The notes beneath the pieces were generated by a model. That model saw only the letters and a list, made by a program, of their open reading frames with translations. It ran no database searches and was not told the DNA's origin. Shown here one piece after another: positions 11,553 through 22,670 of a stretch of DNA of 64,000 bases (the stretch's first letter is position 1; every line of letters begins with the position of its first letter). Position numbers and translations under genes: made by a program. Source of the stretch: Terana coerulea. Lineage: Eukaryota; Basidiomycota; Agaricomycetes; Polyporales; Phanerochaetaceae. The stretch covers positions 124,001-188,000 of the forward strand of contig JAKOGH010000880.1 in NCBI GenBank assembly GCA_024811115.1, given 5' to 3'.

Positions 11553-12494
11553 ATGACCGCTTCGAAGTTCTTCTCCGCACTTGTTGCATCTGCCGTTTTG
11601 CTCGTAGGAGCTTATGCCGAGACGCACACCGTTGTCTTTGACAACAGGTAAGTGACATTGCTATCATGGTGACTCCTCTCTCATCACAATCTGTGGGTCT
11701 GCGTGTTAGGTGCGGCTACGGGACGGTAAGTTCTTGAGTTACATTCAATGAATGATTCTGACAGTCTATTGTCTAGCCTTTACTCAAGTCCAACGGCCAA
11801 ACCTTATCGACCGGTAATTCAGTTACCTTCAACGGTCCACTTTATTCAGCCATCGCGTACGTGGACGAACTTCATTTTTTGCCCTAGTCGCATAACTCAA
11901 ACCATTCCCTAGCTATCTACAAACTGGTATGTTGAGTCTTGGCTCTGTTCTACCATCGCGGCGCGCTGAACAGCCGCTTCTATATAGGTGGATGTGGGGA
12001 CAACGGTGAAGGGTGCACGCTCATCGAAACCACATTGACGGACCCGAACAATGGGCCCGGCAGCGGCTCGAGCACTGACATCTCCCTCATCCCGCCGTAA
12101 GCCCTTCATAGCATAATGAATACGTCAGTGTTCTCAAACGGATGACATACAGTCATTCGTTCTCGGTCACCTCGGGCTTCGGGTCAGTACCGCTACTTGC
12201 GTGGCTACACCAGTGTGCTCACGCCACCTTTCTACAGATATTACGGCGGCGGGTGCGATGGTTTGGGAGCTGACTGTAAGTGGTATCGTTTGGCATACGT
12301 GTGATTCTTAAGATGACCTTGGGTATCAGGTACTTCGCCTGACTGCTATTGGGCTATGACAAGCCCCGACCAGACTTACAAACAAGTCGCTTGCCAGGGT
12401 GACAGCGTGAGTTCATACGCTCTATTCTTTCGCCGATATTTCTCACCAACGGTCTGACTGATAGGTCAACCTTGCCATTACATTCTGTGATTAG
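11553..12494 (+). CDS. Small secreted Cys-rich 'glycopeptide'-type protein, copy A
   Basis: Secreted protein of about 160 residues in a family often labelled 'glycopeptide' in agaricomycete genomes; its function is not known. The signal peptide is MTASKFFSALVASAVLLVGA, probably cut after AYA. The mature part has conserved cysteines in RCGYGT, GGCGDNGEGC, GGGCDGLGADC and VACQGDS, and the family phrase NNGPGSGSSTDISLIPP. It ends NLAITFCD. The gene is cut into nine small exons: 11553-11647, 11710-11725 (16 nt), 11777-11856, 11913-11926 (14 nt), 11988-12096, 12153-12182, 12238-12275, 12330-12406 and 12465-12494. All splice sites are GT-AG and the frame is intact. It heads a row of four paralogues. 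The spaced cysteines recall thaumatin-like folds, but that is only a guess. Confidence 0.85.
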
Positions 12495-13406
12495 TCTGAG
12501 AAAGTTCACGACCGGTGTGCCCGTGTGCATCGTCTGACACTGTGCTTCCCTGGAATTGTAGCTTCAGAATAAACCTTGCTCAATTGTGCTGAACAAATGC
12601 TGTCTGCTGGCCCGACAGTTGGCTCTTGGCTTCGGGTAGGTCGTGTATGCAATCGCTTGCCCGTGTGTGTGTTGTAACGGGTGAGGAACTATTCTGAGCT
12701 CAGGTACGTTACCACTCTATGTACATCCATCTTTTGGTCTATTAATACGCCGCTCTGTGTCACATAGGATCGTGTTCGGTCTCTCTGTTACCACCCGCTA
12801 TCAACGGTGTCAGTCCGTGACCAGGACCATTTCATCACTCATGTGATGAGGTGTATTTCATCAAATATTAGGTTTGTGGCTATAGATGGGGTCCGTCACG
12901 GTGATACTAACAAACATCTCTAGCATCTCACTTCTCGTACACTTCTGCCCGACTCCTTTCCTACCCAGCGTTATGGTAACATTCCGTGCGACTTTTCATG
13001 ACGGCGCGGGCAACGAGTAGCTAATTTGCGCCAGACTGTAAGTTTTGCTCCCGTTCTCCGGTGATTAGTACGCCTACGGATGCTTAACCACTGCGGTTCT
13101 CCAGTGACGTGTGGAAGTAGCGGCTTCTTCGGCACCAGAAGGGCGTACCGAAAGCACGGTGCTCTTCCTGAAATGCCAAATCCTCTTATGGTACTGGCGT
13201 TACCCCTTCAGGTCATCGGCCCGTGCTGCACGTTGCTCCGTACTAGCTCGGCCTAGCGGTTTTTATCTATCAAACGCTCTTCTCGAGGCGCACACCGGGC
13301 AGTACCCTACCAGCCTGAGCAGCAGCTACGTAAACATATTCACGAATTTGCTCCAACACCCTCTACGATAGGAACCTCGGATTGACGGACGCTCGCCTGA
13401 GTGTAG

Positions 13407-13412
13407 TATAAT
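13407..13412 (+). promoter_or_regulatory. TATA-like box of secreted protein gene B
   Basis: TATAAT lies 75 bp before the ATG at 13482, the same place as in genes A and D. Confidence 0.45.
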
Positions 13413-13481
13413 GGCAGCACAACAGGTGCGTTCGAGGGTCAGCCTCACTCCCTTTACCCTTCAGAAGCACCACTGTTACTC

Positions 13482-14465
13482 ATGACCGCCTTCCAGCTCT
13501 TTTTCACCTTCGTCCTCTCTGCCGTTCTGCTCTTGGGCGTGGATGCTGAGCAACACAACATAGTATTTGACAACAGGTGAACATTAGATAATGCGCTCAG
13601 GTGACATCGTCTACCGTGCTAACTGCTGTTCTTGCATGTAGGCGTGGCTTCGGAACGGTAGGTTGCTACATTTCGGACGTGCGGGGCCGACCTGTTCTAA
13701 CCACCTCTGGAGTAGCCTCTGCTCAAGGCTAACGGACAGACCTTGTCGACTGGTGACCCTGTGACCTTCGACGGCCCGCTTTTTTCCGCCTTTGCGTAAG
13801 CTGCGGTTTCATGTGTCATTTATTCTATGATTATCCGCTCACTTGTGCTGCTCTTAGCTTCTTGCAGACTGGTTTGTATCGCACAAGTGCTTGTCTCATT
13901 TCCTGTACACTGAACAAAATGCCATTTATAGGTGACTGTGGTGACAATGGTGAAAATTGCACACTCATCGAAACCACACTGCAAGACCCAAACAACGGAC
14001 CTGGTAGCGGCTCTAGCACAGATATCAACCTGATCCCCCCGTGAGTAACCCTAGCTGAATGCGCGAGGCTGCTCGTGACTGACCCCTTTGCCTTCCCAAG
14101 TCATGCATTCTCTGTCACCTCTGGCTTTGGGTACGTCCTGGCAATAACAATCGTTTTCAAGGGCTAATTTACTCACTCGTTCTGCAAAAGATACTTCGGC
14201 GGTGGGTGTGACGGCATGGGAGCCGATTGTACGTGCTTTTGCCCCTTGATGTCTGGCTCCTGAGCACGTATTCGGACCAAATTTCTCCTCAGGTACATCC
14301 CCATCCTGCCCCACCGCATTCCACGGGCCATTTGACCCAGCTTTGCAGGTCGCTTGCGAGGGAAGCAACGTAGGTCTTCGGTTGCTACCTCACCACGACA
14401 CAATGCCGTCACTAAAAGACTTCGGTCAAGCGCAGGTTAGCCTCGCCATCACGTTCTGCGATTAA
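13482..14465 (+). CDS. Small secreted Cys-rich 'glycopeptide'-type protein, copy B
   Basis: Paralogue of copy A with the same nine-exon plan: 13482-13576, 13642-13657, 13716-13795, 13858-13871, 13932-14040, 14101-14130, 14191-14228, 14293-14369 and 14436-14465. Exon lengths equal those of A for nearly every exon, including the 16-nt and 14-nt ones. The signal peptide is MTAFQLFFTFVLSAVLLLG. The reading frame is intact. In exon 2 the family motif CGFGT reads RGFGT, so one conserved cysteine is lost and its disulfide partner should be free or re-paired. The protein ends SLAITFCD. Function is unknown, as for the family. Confidence 0.83.
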
Positions 14466-15132
14466 TCGAAATGGTCGAGGGGAGGGTTCGTATTCCCACA
14501 CATTCCCTACACAGTATGTCTGCGCTGCAAATGTGGGCAGATGGGGCGTTGCATCATGTTTGTATTACTAGCGGATGCGAAGATTCGATCCAGCCGCTGC
14601 CTCGCGAGTGGTCATCTGAACAGTACTGGTCAATTCTTCGCATGGATTTTACTTCGCGTCCTGCAGAGAGGGTATATAGCAGTTAGTATCTGTTCGAGAG
14701 ATGTGCAAAGCAAAGGCTATGCGTGAGGACTCAGAGGAGTCATCCATATGCAAGTCAATACCCCAGCCCGCCGTACTGAGTCTAACCTCAAAGACCGTGG
14801 GAATATGCTACTTACCGGCGTTGGACAGCTTTACTATCCGGCGCTTACGGTCTTTCTCAGCACACCCATGACACTGACAGGTGTCCTTAGGCTGGTGCCT
14901 TCACTCTGTCATCTCTACAATACTAGTAGAGTTCACAGCCTCACCATCAGACACAGAATTCCTGCACTTTCCCGGAGGCAGCAGAGGCGTTCGCTTCCTA
15001 GTGTTCGTCTACTCCAGAAATGGATATAGCATCCGCTCCGCATCCCTGGTATACGCGAAGGATACAAAGGCTCTGCGGGGACCATAAACCTTCAGCTTCG
15101 GGCTCTTTAATCGTCTACTGGTTCTCTCCACC
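14466..15132. other. Spacer between the two duplicated blocks
   Basis: No gene is seen. From about 14970 on, the sequence matches the region upstream of gene A and marks the start of duplication unit 2. A decayed TATA (TACAAA at 15063-15068) sits 70 bp before gene C. Confidence 0.5.
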
Positions 15133-15699
15133 ATGGCCGCTTTGAGATCATTCATCAGGCTTGCTGTATCTGCCGTTCTGTTCGCAGGAGCGCAGACCGA
15201 AACACACGGCTGTCATCGAAAATGGGTGATTAATGATGCTACACCACCTCAGTTTGCTCTCATGACCATTGTACATTTGCAAATTCAACATCTCTTTCAG
15301 CCCACGGTAAGCCCTCTCCCCATAGTACCAATCTACCGATATCCTGAAATGAGTCGTCTACTCATCAATTCTTAGTCACCTCTACCAGTGGCCTTGGGTC
15401 AGTATCACCGGCTGCAGGTCTATATGTTGCTCAAATAAGCTTCTGCAGATACTTCTGCGGTAGATGCAACAGCTCTGGGGCGGACTGTAAGTGTTACACC
15501 GTGACCAACGTGTGTTACTCACGTAAACTCTGGTATAGGCACGTTGCCTGGCTGCCCTGCAGCAAGGGTCGAATGTGACCAGCGGCAGGTTCTTTGACCG
15601 GAAGACAGTGAGAGTTTGTTCTCCCAATTCTCCTAGTGATAATACTCATCGAAGGTCTGACTGATGTAGGTCAACCTGGTTATTACGTTCCGCGATTGA
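15133..15699 (+). pseudogene. Decayed copy C of the secreted protein family
   Basis: The first exon is still recognisable (ATG at 15133, MAALRSFIRLAVSAVLFAGA, then ETHG). Near the 3' end the pieces CGRCNSSGADC and VNLVITFRD plus stop match exons 7-9 of copies A and B. Exons 2 to 5 (CGYGT, the LSTG segment, GGCGDNGEGC and the NNGPGSGSS phrase) are missing, exon 6 is only a trace, and the final Cys of ITFCD is Arg. The TATA box is mutated to TACAAA. These losses go well beyond one-base errors, so this is a true pseudogene. Confidence 0.8.
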
Positions 15700-16611
15700 C
15701 GGGCGAAAGCTCTTCGGCTAGTCACGCACTCGTAACATGCGTGACAATGTGCTCCCGCAGCCTACGAACCTTGAAATAAACCCTGCTGTTGTTGCCAGGC
15801 TTACCAGTGCCTCTCATCTCCAACATTTGTTCCGGCTGTGCTTGCTTTGAGCTTGCTCGTCCGTGTTTGTGCCTTTCAACTGGCACGGAACTGTCTTCAG
15901 GTACGTTAACTTGAATGTTCAGCATACACACATCTATTAATGCATTTCTTGACCCGCTTCGCATTGTTTGGGATCACTCCCGGCCTCTCTACTACCACCC
16001 GCTGTCAGCGATGCCAGTCCGCGACCGGTGTCGCTCCATGGTGCATATGGACTTCATCAAGTATTAGGTCAGTGGCCCTAGATGGATTCCGCCACGGTGA
16101 TAGTAACGAGCACCTTTAGCATTCTCGCTTTCGTACACTTCTGTCCGATCGCCTCGCCTTGCCAGCGCTGTGGTAGCATTCCGCGCGACTTCTCATGGTG
16201 GCGGGAACAACGCATAGCTAATGCGCACCGAATGGTGGGTTTAGTCGCCTTCGTCTGGTGATGTGGATTCCTCCACACTGCGGTCTGTCACTAACGTAAA
16301 TGATGTGAAGAAGTAGCACTGTTCTGTGCCTCATAGGGTGGGTTTGATCCCTCTTCTTGTGCTTGAAATGTATGCTGAACACCGGTGACACAGGTCTTTG
16401 CGCTCGCTTGGGATATCCGCTGTGCAATGCCGCCCCGCACGTTGTCCGGCACAAACTTCGCCCATTCGGTCCCCGCCTACCACCGGCTCTTCGACAGGCA
16501 CATACTGCCCAGCTACTCCAGCCGCGTCGGCATGTGGACGCATTTTCTCTGACGCCTCCTGGGACAGGAAATACCCTCGAGTTTCCTTTCCATAGTCGCC
16601 TGAGTGAGGCG

Positions 16612-16617
16612 TATAAA
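16612..16617 (+). promoter_or_regulatory. TATA box of secreted protein gene D
   Basis: TATAAA lies 73 bp before the ATG at 16685, matching genes A and B in type and position. Confidence 0.6.
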
Positions 16618-16684
16618 GAACAGACCACGGGTGCCCCAGACCGACAGCTCTGAGCTCTTCACTCCCCTGACTCACTCATCGACC

Positions 16685-17648
16685 ATGGCCGCCTTCCGTC
16701 TCTTCGCCACTGTTGTTCTCTCCGCCCTCCTGTTCCCCGCCGTTCACGCCGAGCAGCACGAGGTGGTATTCACTAACAAGTGAGGACTCAATCGTGTATC
16801 CTAACCTTGATCGTTGTGCTGACTATCGACCTTGGCTGTAGCTGCGGATTTGGAACGGTACAACCCTTGCCTACAATCATACGGCCAGCACGTGCTGACA
16901 TCTCTTGGACAGCCTCTGCTTAAAGTCAACGGGCAGACGTTGTCGACCGGCGGCCCTGTGATTATCGAGGGCCAACTCATCTCTGCCATTGCGTAAGCTA
17001 CGTTTTTGGGCGGCATTCACTCGCTAGCATAGCTGACTGCTGATTCGTCGGTGGCCCTTAGCTTCTTGCAGACCGGTTAGTATTCGACAAATCTTCACCT
17101 TCTGACTTGCATGCTGAATGAGGGTGCCAATCACAGGTGGTTGTGGAGACAACGGCGAAGGATGCACGCTCATCGAAACCACGCTCAAGGACCCCACCAA
17201 CGGGCCTGGTAGTGGCTCTAGCACGGACATCTCCCTCATTCCGCCGTGAGTAGCCCTGTTGATCTATATACCGCTCACGGCCAACTCTTAAGTTTCGCTT
17301 AGTCATTCGTTTTCGGTCACCTCTGGCTTTGGGTGAGTTCTCTGCAACAAGTGCTGTCATCAGCAACTACTTGGCTCACTTGTTTTCCGAAAGGTACTTT
17401 GGGGGTGGATGCGACGGCGCGGGAGCGGATTGTACGTACTTCCGCACCTAACTTAGACTCATGTGGGACTAGATCACCGCTCCAGGTAACAATCCAAACT
17501 GCGGCACGGCATTCCACCAGCCCTGGCGAAACGAACGTGCAAGTCGCCTGCCAAGGCGGAAGCGTGAGTTCCTGTTGTTGTCCCCTTCTCAATGCTGATA
17601 TACTTCGGCGGCCCGCAGGTTAACCTTGCGATTACATTCTGCGATTAA
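16685..17648 (+). CDS. Small secreted Cys-rich 'glycopeptide'-type protein, copy D
   Basis: Fourth member of the row, closest in layout to copy B. The signal peptide is MAAFRLFATVVLSALLFPAV, followed by HAEQHEVVF. Exons correspond one to one with A: 16685-16779, 16842-16857, 16913-16991, 17062-17075, 17137-17245, 17303-17332, 17394-17431, 17486-17563 and 17619-17648. It keeps CGFGT, GGCGDNGEGC, GGGCDGAGADC and NLAITFCD. Exon 8 is 78 nt where A and B have 77, so the segment ending TNVQVACQGGS is one base out of frame. Given how common such slips are in this window, a consensus error is likelier than loss of function. Confidence 0.75.
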
Positions 17649-18260
17649 ATGGAGGAGGTGGCTAGCATCAGCCCACGCAGAGTCTATGCACGCAGCGCAC
17701 CTTCGAGTCTGTGCTTCAGATGAATAGTACTTGTAACAACTTTGTACCATTAGCGACCAGCAACTGCCCAACTTGATTATCTGCTATCATTGAGAGAAAT
17801 TAATCAGAGCCTTTGGTTTTCATCAGAAATGTAGTTGTTTTCCATCTGTTTGGTAATAGTCATGCATATGCATGGTCGTTCAAACGTTCATGTACAAGTC
17901 AGTATGTACAGTATACCGGCTGTGCCAGTTTGGTGCCAGTCGAAGCGCCGAGAACCGTGAGCGTGGGAATCATCTCATCTCAGTTTTCAACTGGCGCCCG
18001 GACGTAGGTCTGTCCCTCACACACGCACAAACGACTTCCGTTCAAGCAGCCTAGTGAGTCTCTACTGTCACTAAAATTCCAGCCATCTCTTTTTTGTGAT
18101 GAAACGCACTGGGCTCTGAATCTCTCAGATGTTATGCACTACGCTCAAAGAGCGGCGGCCTAGAAAACCGTTAACTGATCTCTCGCTTTCATTCGTGTTC
18201 CTGCGTGAAAACTTCATACTAACAAACCATCCGTACTAGGGTACACTGTAACGAGACACA
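17649..18260. other. Intergenic region before LCP5
   Basis: No gene is seen. The region is AT-richer than the coding neighbours and contains only short overlapping frames. It holds the 3' UTR of gene D and the promoter of LCP5. Confidence 0.5.
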
Positions 18261-19509
18261 ATGTCCATTGTGACTCCGACTGTTGTTGCTGCAGAGGATG
18301 ACAGGGTGCAGGAGTACTGTGGCACGCTGGACGAGATGAGGGAGAGTATGGCCTCCGTTAGGGAGGTCATACAGTCTCTTCAGCTCAAGTACGCACGCTT
18401 ATTCGCTTATTCATGTTGCTCTACTTATCTTGTTATTCCGTAGAGCGGATGCGTCGGATTTGGATATGCGAGACGGGATATCACTTCTGTCTGCCAAGTC
18501 GCACCTCATGCTGTCGTACCTCCAGTCTCTCGTACTTCTGTCCGCCCGCCGTGCTTTGGGCCATGCACTGTCAGAGCGTATACGTCCCAATGAATCGTTT
18601 TCATCCACATCTCGAGGAGCGCGAGGCGCGGGTGCCGGTGACAGAGTCGACTCTATGATCGAGGGACGAGTCGTCCTGGAGAAAATCAAAGTCCTGGAAA
18701 GCAGGATGCGCTACCAAATTGATAAGCTAGTGAGAGTGGCGGACGAGTCACCCGAGGCTGCCAAGAATGTTGTCAACGGTGTGTGTACTCTTGTTGCGTT
18801 TATAACCCAAACTCATCGTGCTTGCAGATCCTCTCGCCTTCAAGCCAAACCCCGAGGCGCTACTCAACCAGGAAATGAGCGACGAAGACGAAGCCGAAGG
18901 CGGTCGCAACAACGACGAGCAACACGAAGGCATCTACCGCCCGCCGAAACTGGCACCAGTACCATACATCGAGTCAACCAAGGGCAAAGACAAAAGCGCG
19001 CAGGCCCGACGCCCACCGCACTTTCCACACTCGCCCGGCTGGACCCGTCGATGCCCTACCTCGAGTCAACGTCCGGCCTCGGCTCGACGCCCGCGCTGCA
19101 GTCCAAGCGCGCCGCGGAGCTGCAGCGCATGACCGAGTTCGAGGAGGAGAAACTTCACGCGGCTCGTGATGAAGAAGCGGGACATGCGGCAGCGCACGCA
19201 GGACGAGGCGCACGTCGCGCTCGGCGGCAGCGGCCAGTCGGGGCGCCACGGCCGCGGCGGCGGGCTCGAGGACGAGTTCGGCGACATCCTGCGGTCAGTG
19301 GGCCGGAGCAGAGCCGGCGCGGTCGGTGATGGGTACGAGGAGCTCCGGCAGAAGGGGAAGAAGGCGGGCGTGCTCGAGCGGTCGCGGACGCAGCCAAGGG
19401 ACGAGGCGTTGGACAACGCCAGTGCGGATGGGCCGCGGCAGCGAAGAGGGGTCGGTTCGAGAAAGAAGTCAAGGCGACGAAGAAGAGGGTCGCGAAGGGG
19501 AGGCGATGA
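18261..19509 (+). CDS. LCP5: Neuroguidin/Lcp5, U3 snoRNP-associated (Sas10/Utp3 family)
   Basis: Nucleolar protein of the small-subunit processome, needed for 18S rRNA maturation. Family marks are the N-terminal helical part (LDEMRESMASVREVIQSLQ), the Sas10/Utp3-type segment ESRMRYQIDKLVRVA, the central IYRPPKLAPVPYIES, then SMPYLESTSGLGSTPALQS and RLVMKKRDMRQRT. The C terminus is strongly basic (VKATKKRVAKGRR). Exons are 18261-18388, 18444-18778 and 18828-19509. The last exon is out of frame twice between 18995 and 19152 and again at 19448-19451. In each case a one-base change in a run (AAAA, AAA, GGGG) restores the family sequence, and the first two cancel out. This essential gene is very unlikely to be dead, so sequence error is inferred. 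Confidence 0.9.
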
Positions 19510-19833
19510 GCCGTGGAGTGTTACTAGGTCTTGTGTCGCAGCCATCCACAATATAACCTATAATTCACCCTAACGTCATGATACACCGCAGTGACTCATT
19601 GCAAGTCAGTCATGCCCGTAGAGGTGCGATATTGTAATGGCGAGCATTCACTAATGTTCTGCCACTGCAGAGGTAGTGCATCTTCGGCTCACCGGACCAC
19701 GACCATTCGACAATCGCACTGTAAGTGGTATAACCGTATGACACCGACGATAGATTGATAATGCACGCTACCAACACAGCAAGCATATGGTCCTCTCTAC
19801 GAATACAATTGTCCAGACCCGGCGACCGACCCA

Positions 19834-20106
19834 TCAAGCATTAGCGTTCCTCCAGTCCCTGCACTCCTCCGGCTCAGGCAACCCAGGTTCCCTGAACCTC
19901 TTCGCGATCTGGGACATGGTCTCCCCCACAGTTTTATTGTCTAAGGCAGCCTCCCGCCACTCCTCGTCGGTGTCTCCGGACATGCGGAAGCCGCTATCTG
20001 CGAAGTCGATGGTAAGGGCGCGCACGGGTCTCTGGGTGGGTGCGAAAAGTATATTCCCGTAGTTCAAATCTCTATGAAGGACCTCAAGCGTCTCGAATTG
20101 TCGCAT
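19834..20106 (-). pseudogene. Fragment of a FunK1-like protein kinase
   Basis: The fragment reads VLHRDLNYGNILF, a HRDLxxxN catalytic loop, followed by TIDFADSG, where the metal-binding DFG is DFA. That variant is common in the fungal FunK1 kinase group. ATG 20106 opens MRQFETLEVLHRD, but no N-lobe (Gly loop, VAIK lysine, alpha-C) can be found upstream, where DCN1 ends at 20359. The stretch is thus the C-lobe core only, about 90 residues. It may be a relic, or the 3' end of a gene with unseen exons. It is not expected to be an active kinase alone. Confidence 0.55.
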
Positions 20107-20358
20107 GGGTACCAACTTGCAGCACAACTACAAAGCGGGCAGCGAGACGACGAAAGTGAGTTGTGGCATAACTACCGAGTATTATCAACATAGAGTACAG
20201 TATTGCGCATGGAATAAGTAGCGTAAGAAGAACATGATCAATGCATGATAGAGTATGAGTACGATGGATAGATAGCGAAAATGCAGAGCCAGGTATAAGG
20301 TGTTCTGCTGATATAGATAGTAATGAAGCACCATGGAGGCCGCGGCGCGCCCGGACTT

Positions 20359-21543
20359 TTATGCTGTGTTGCCCGGATTCGCCAGTTTGGCCTTTTTCCA
20401 CACCACGAACTCGTCGAGCATGGTCGGCCACGCCTGATGCCCCCGTGAGATAGTGGAAAGTAAAGGTAAGGTAGGTACGTACTCCTTCGTCCTCGTATCC
20501 CTGGAGGTCCGGCTTGACGGTCCGACAGAACTCAAGCACCTACGGCACTGTGATGAGTGGTACGAAACGCGCAGAAGTATGAACGCTCACCATCAACCAC
20601 AAGTCTTTGTTGATGCCCTTGTACGTGCCCCCTTTCCTATGTTCAAGTGGACACATCAACAACCGATAGACCACTGGATGTTACTGGTACCAACGTTGAT
20701 AAAGTCCAGGATGTCCTGCATGATCGGGTATTGGGGAACAACAAGAACGGACCAAAATGCCGCACCGGTCTACCACATGGTCAGCCCTCGCGACCTTTAC
20801 TCATAGCACGACGAACTCACCTCCATTTCGATATTCCGCGCTTGTCTACGCCGAGCTTAATTTACGTAGCCAGTGGGAAATAGAAGGATAGACTCACGGC
20901 GGCTTTGCGAGTATGAAGCAGAACATGTACAGCTCGTTAAATGACTTCTTCCGATCCGCCGCTGCACGGTGGTACAGCGCGCGGTTGTATGGCTCCGGCG
21001 CAGCCTTCTTTCGCTTGTCAGGGCTAGCCGCCGCAGGTTGAAGTGGAGCTTTCTTTGTGAGCAGTAAATCATGGAAATCGTTGAGTGCGAGCGAAAGCGC
21101 CGAATTGCTCGCTATTCTGCAAAACCCGGACATCAAAGAAAATTTTGACGGGCGCACAGGGGCAAACGTACTGCAATTCCGCGGTAGCTGCATCCCACTC
21201 CGCCCTCGATATCTTTGCCAGCTCTTCCGCCTTGAGCAGCCACGCCCATATCAACGGCAGGGCGCCGTCCAGTGGTATTTTCGCATCAGTGCACAGCTGC
21301 TCGAAGCCTTCCTGGCCCAATCACGGTAGGGTCGTCCGCGTCCGCGTAGGCAGCGAAGAGCTCCGCGGCGCGCGCAGGCGTGTACGGCTGTATCTCGGCC
21401 GCGGCGGTCTTCATCGGCTTGGCTTTGGGCTTCGAGGAGGACGCCAAGGAGATGCTGCTCCCATCCGCATTGCGCTTCGCGTTGTCCTCGCTGTGATTTG
21501 AGGCGGCATGTGTCGTGCAGCAGAACAAGTCCGTTAGTTTCAT
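20359..21543 (-). CDS. DCN1: Dcn1-like NEDD8 E3 (defective in cullin neddylation)
   Basis: Scaffold E3 that binds cullins and Ubc12 and speeds cullin neddylation. The PONY domain fills most of the protein: FAAYADADDPTVIGP, GFEQLCTDAKIPLDGAL, then ALYHRAAADRKKSFNELYMF, VPQYPIMQDILDFIN, YKGINKDLWLMVLEF and the end AWPTMLDEFVVWKKAK. Exons (minus): 21543-21172, 21116-20898, 20845-20821, 20769-20691, 20631-20591, 20539-20483 and 20433-20359. The ATG at 21543 is the first in frame, but the N terminus (MKLTDLFCCTTHAAS) is unusual and the start could differ. In exon 1 there is one extra base at 21311-21312, between VIGP and EGFEQL. Removing it restores the family sequence, so it is probably an assembly error. 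Confidence 0.9.
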
Positions 21544-21804
21544 GGAGCGTGCAAAGTGTAGTCAAACGCGCGGCCAGAGAGTGTAGGCAAGAAGGGCGCG
21601 AAGGGCAGGGACGGCGGGCTATGTGGGGGCACCACGAGCGACCACCGGGTGTGCACAGACCCCGTTGGAGGTGAGAAGAGAAGACTCACATAGGATTCGT
21701 GTTACCGCCTTCGGCATGTCCCTGCTCAGTCTCATTAAGCCCCTATATATCCGCAAAAGGCAATCGTTGCTTACGTCAGCACCGCTGTGAACGAAGCCTT
21801 AGGG

Positions 21805-22210
21805 TTAGGTCTGAACGCCAAGGCCAGGATGGCGGATGCGTACGCGTTGTTTTGCGCTGCAGCTTTCGACGAGCTTGTCTTCGTATTCTTGCTGTTCCGT
21901 GCGGTTGTCTTCCGAGTCTTCTTTACGGGCGGATCCTAGGCCGGGTGCGCTACGTGAGGCTGTGGAGGCTCCGTCGGCCGTTAACAGGTTGCGCACCTGA
22001 GGTCCGTCTACCACTCCGGTGGAGGCCGCTGACACAGAAGCAGATTCACTAGCTGTGTCCGCAGCCTTCTTCCGCGTCGAACTGCGTGTGCCCTTGGCGG
22101 TGGTCGGCGTGGCGACCTCATCCGTACGTTTGCGCTGCACATAGCAGTTAGTCGGCCTTCGCTGGATTGCGTGGAGATGGACCAGTGATTCTTCGTACCT
22201 TGGGTGCCAT
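21805..22210 (-). CDS. Small basic protein of unknown function
   Basis: A two-exon model fits. Exon 1 is only ATGGCACCCAAG (22210-22199). After a GTACGA...TGTGCAG intron the frame continues from 22134. The protein starts MAPKRKRTDEVATPTT, a typical nuclear-localisation start, and is rich in Ser, Thr, Ala and Lys, with a charged tail (EQQEYEDKLVES). The stop is at 21805 if read through. A further GTACGC...TTCACAG intron would end it instead at 21776. No domain is recognised. It is divergent from CIA2 with 460 bp between the starts, so they may share a promoter region. Confidence 0.5.
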
Positions 22211-22670
22211 GTTGGCTTTTGAGTTGAGTTCGAGAAGGACTAAGGCCTTACGAGAGCTCGTCGACGCGTTTAATGAGGGTTGCGGAAGAAGAACACAGGC
22301 CGCACGAAGCGCCCGGACTCCGGATATTTGCTTGTGACTCCGCTGTGACACCTGCTAACCGATAAATGTCCTCCTTTACACTTAGAAACAATGATTACAA
22401 CCTTTGTATGCTTGCGATGAACCTTGTTTCGCTGCTTTTCCTTGAAAGATACATTTTCGAGCCTGTCCCCGACGCCACCGGGGATTATCACCAAATTTGG
22501 AAGGACATGGATCTGCGTTATGCTAGCGCCCGCTGACTCCCTCAAGCTGAGATTTCTAGATTCGAGTCTCTTCTACGTATAGTCATCTTCTGTAGTGCCC
22601 GGTTTCCGAATCCCATCTGTCCCTCTTCTTGTTATATCGAGAAACGTGACGACGGATCGACGACTCAAGA

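Larger units (their letters stand above)
11400..14465 (+). repeat. Tandem duplication unit 1 (genes A and B)
   Basis: This two-gene block is repeated at 14970-17648. Similarity covers both genes and the sequence between them. For example, AGGCGTTCGCTT upstream of gene A recurs upstream of gene C. The stretch after gene A (about 12510-13080), with the motif TACCACCCGCT and a TCAGAATAAACC-like string, is matched after gene C (about 15700-16230). The copies have diverged enough that the duplication is not recent. Confidence 0.7.
14970..17648 (+). repeat. Tandem duplication unit 2 (pseudogene C and gene D)
   Basis: Second copy of the block at 11400-14465. It is about 400 bp shorter, mainly because gene C has lost its central exons. 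Upstream regions, intergenic spacer and gene order all correspond to unit 1. Confidence 0.7.

Noticed and set aside
13400..13450. tRNA-like string (GTATAATGGCAGCAC...GTTCGAGG)
   Set aside because: No acceptor or anticodon stem can be formed, and it is the promoter region of secreted gene B.
18828..19509. LCP5 as a pseudogene because of three frame breaks
   Set aside because: The breaks are single bases in runs, two of them cancel out, and the conserved sequence resumes perfectly. The same defect appears in many other essential genes here.
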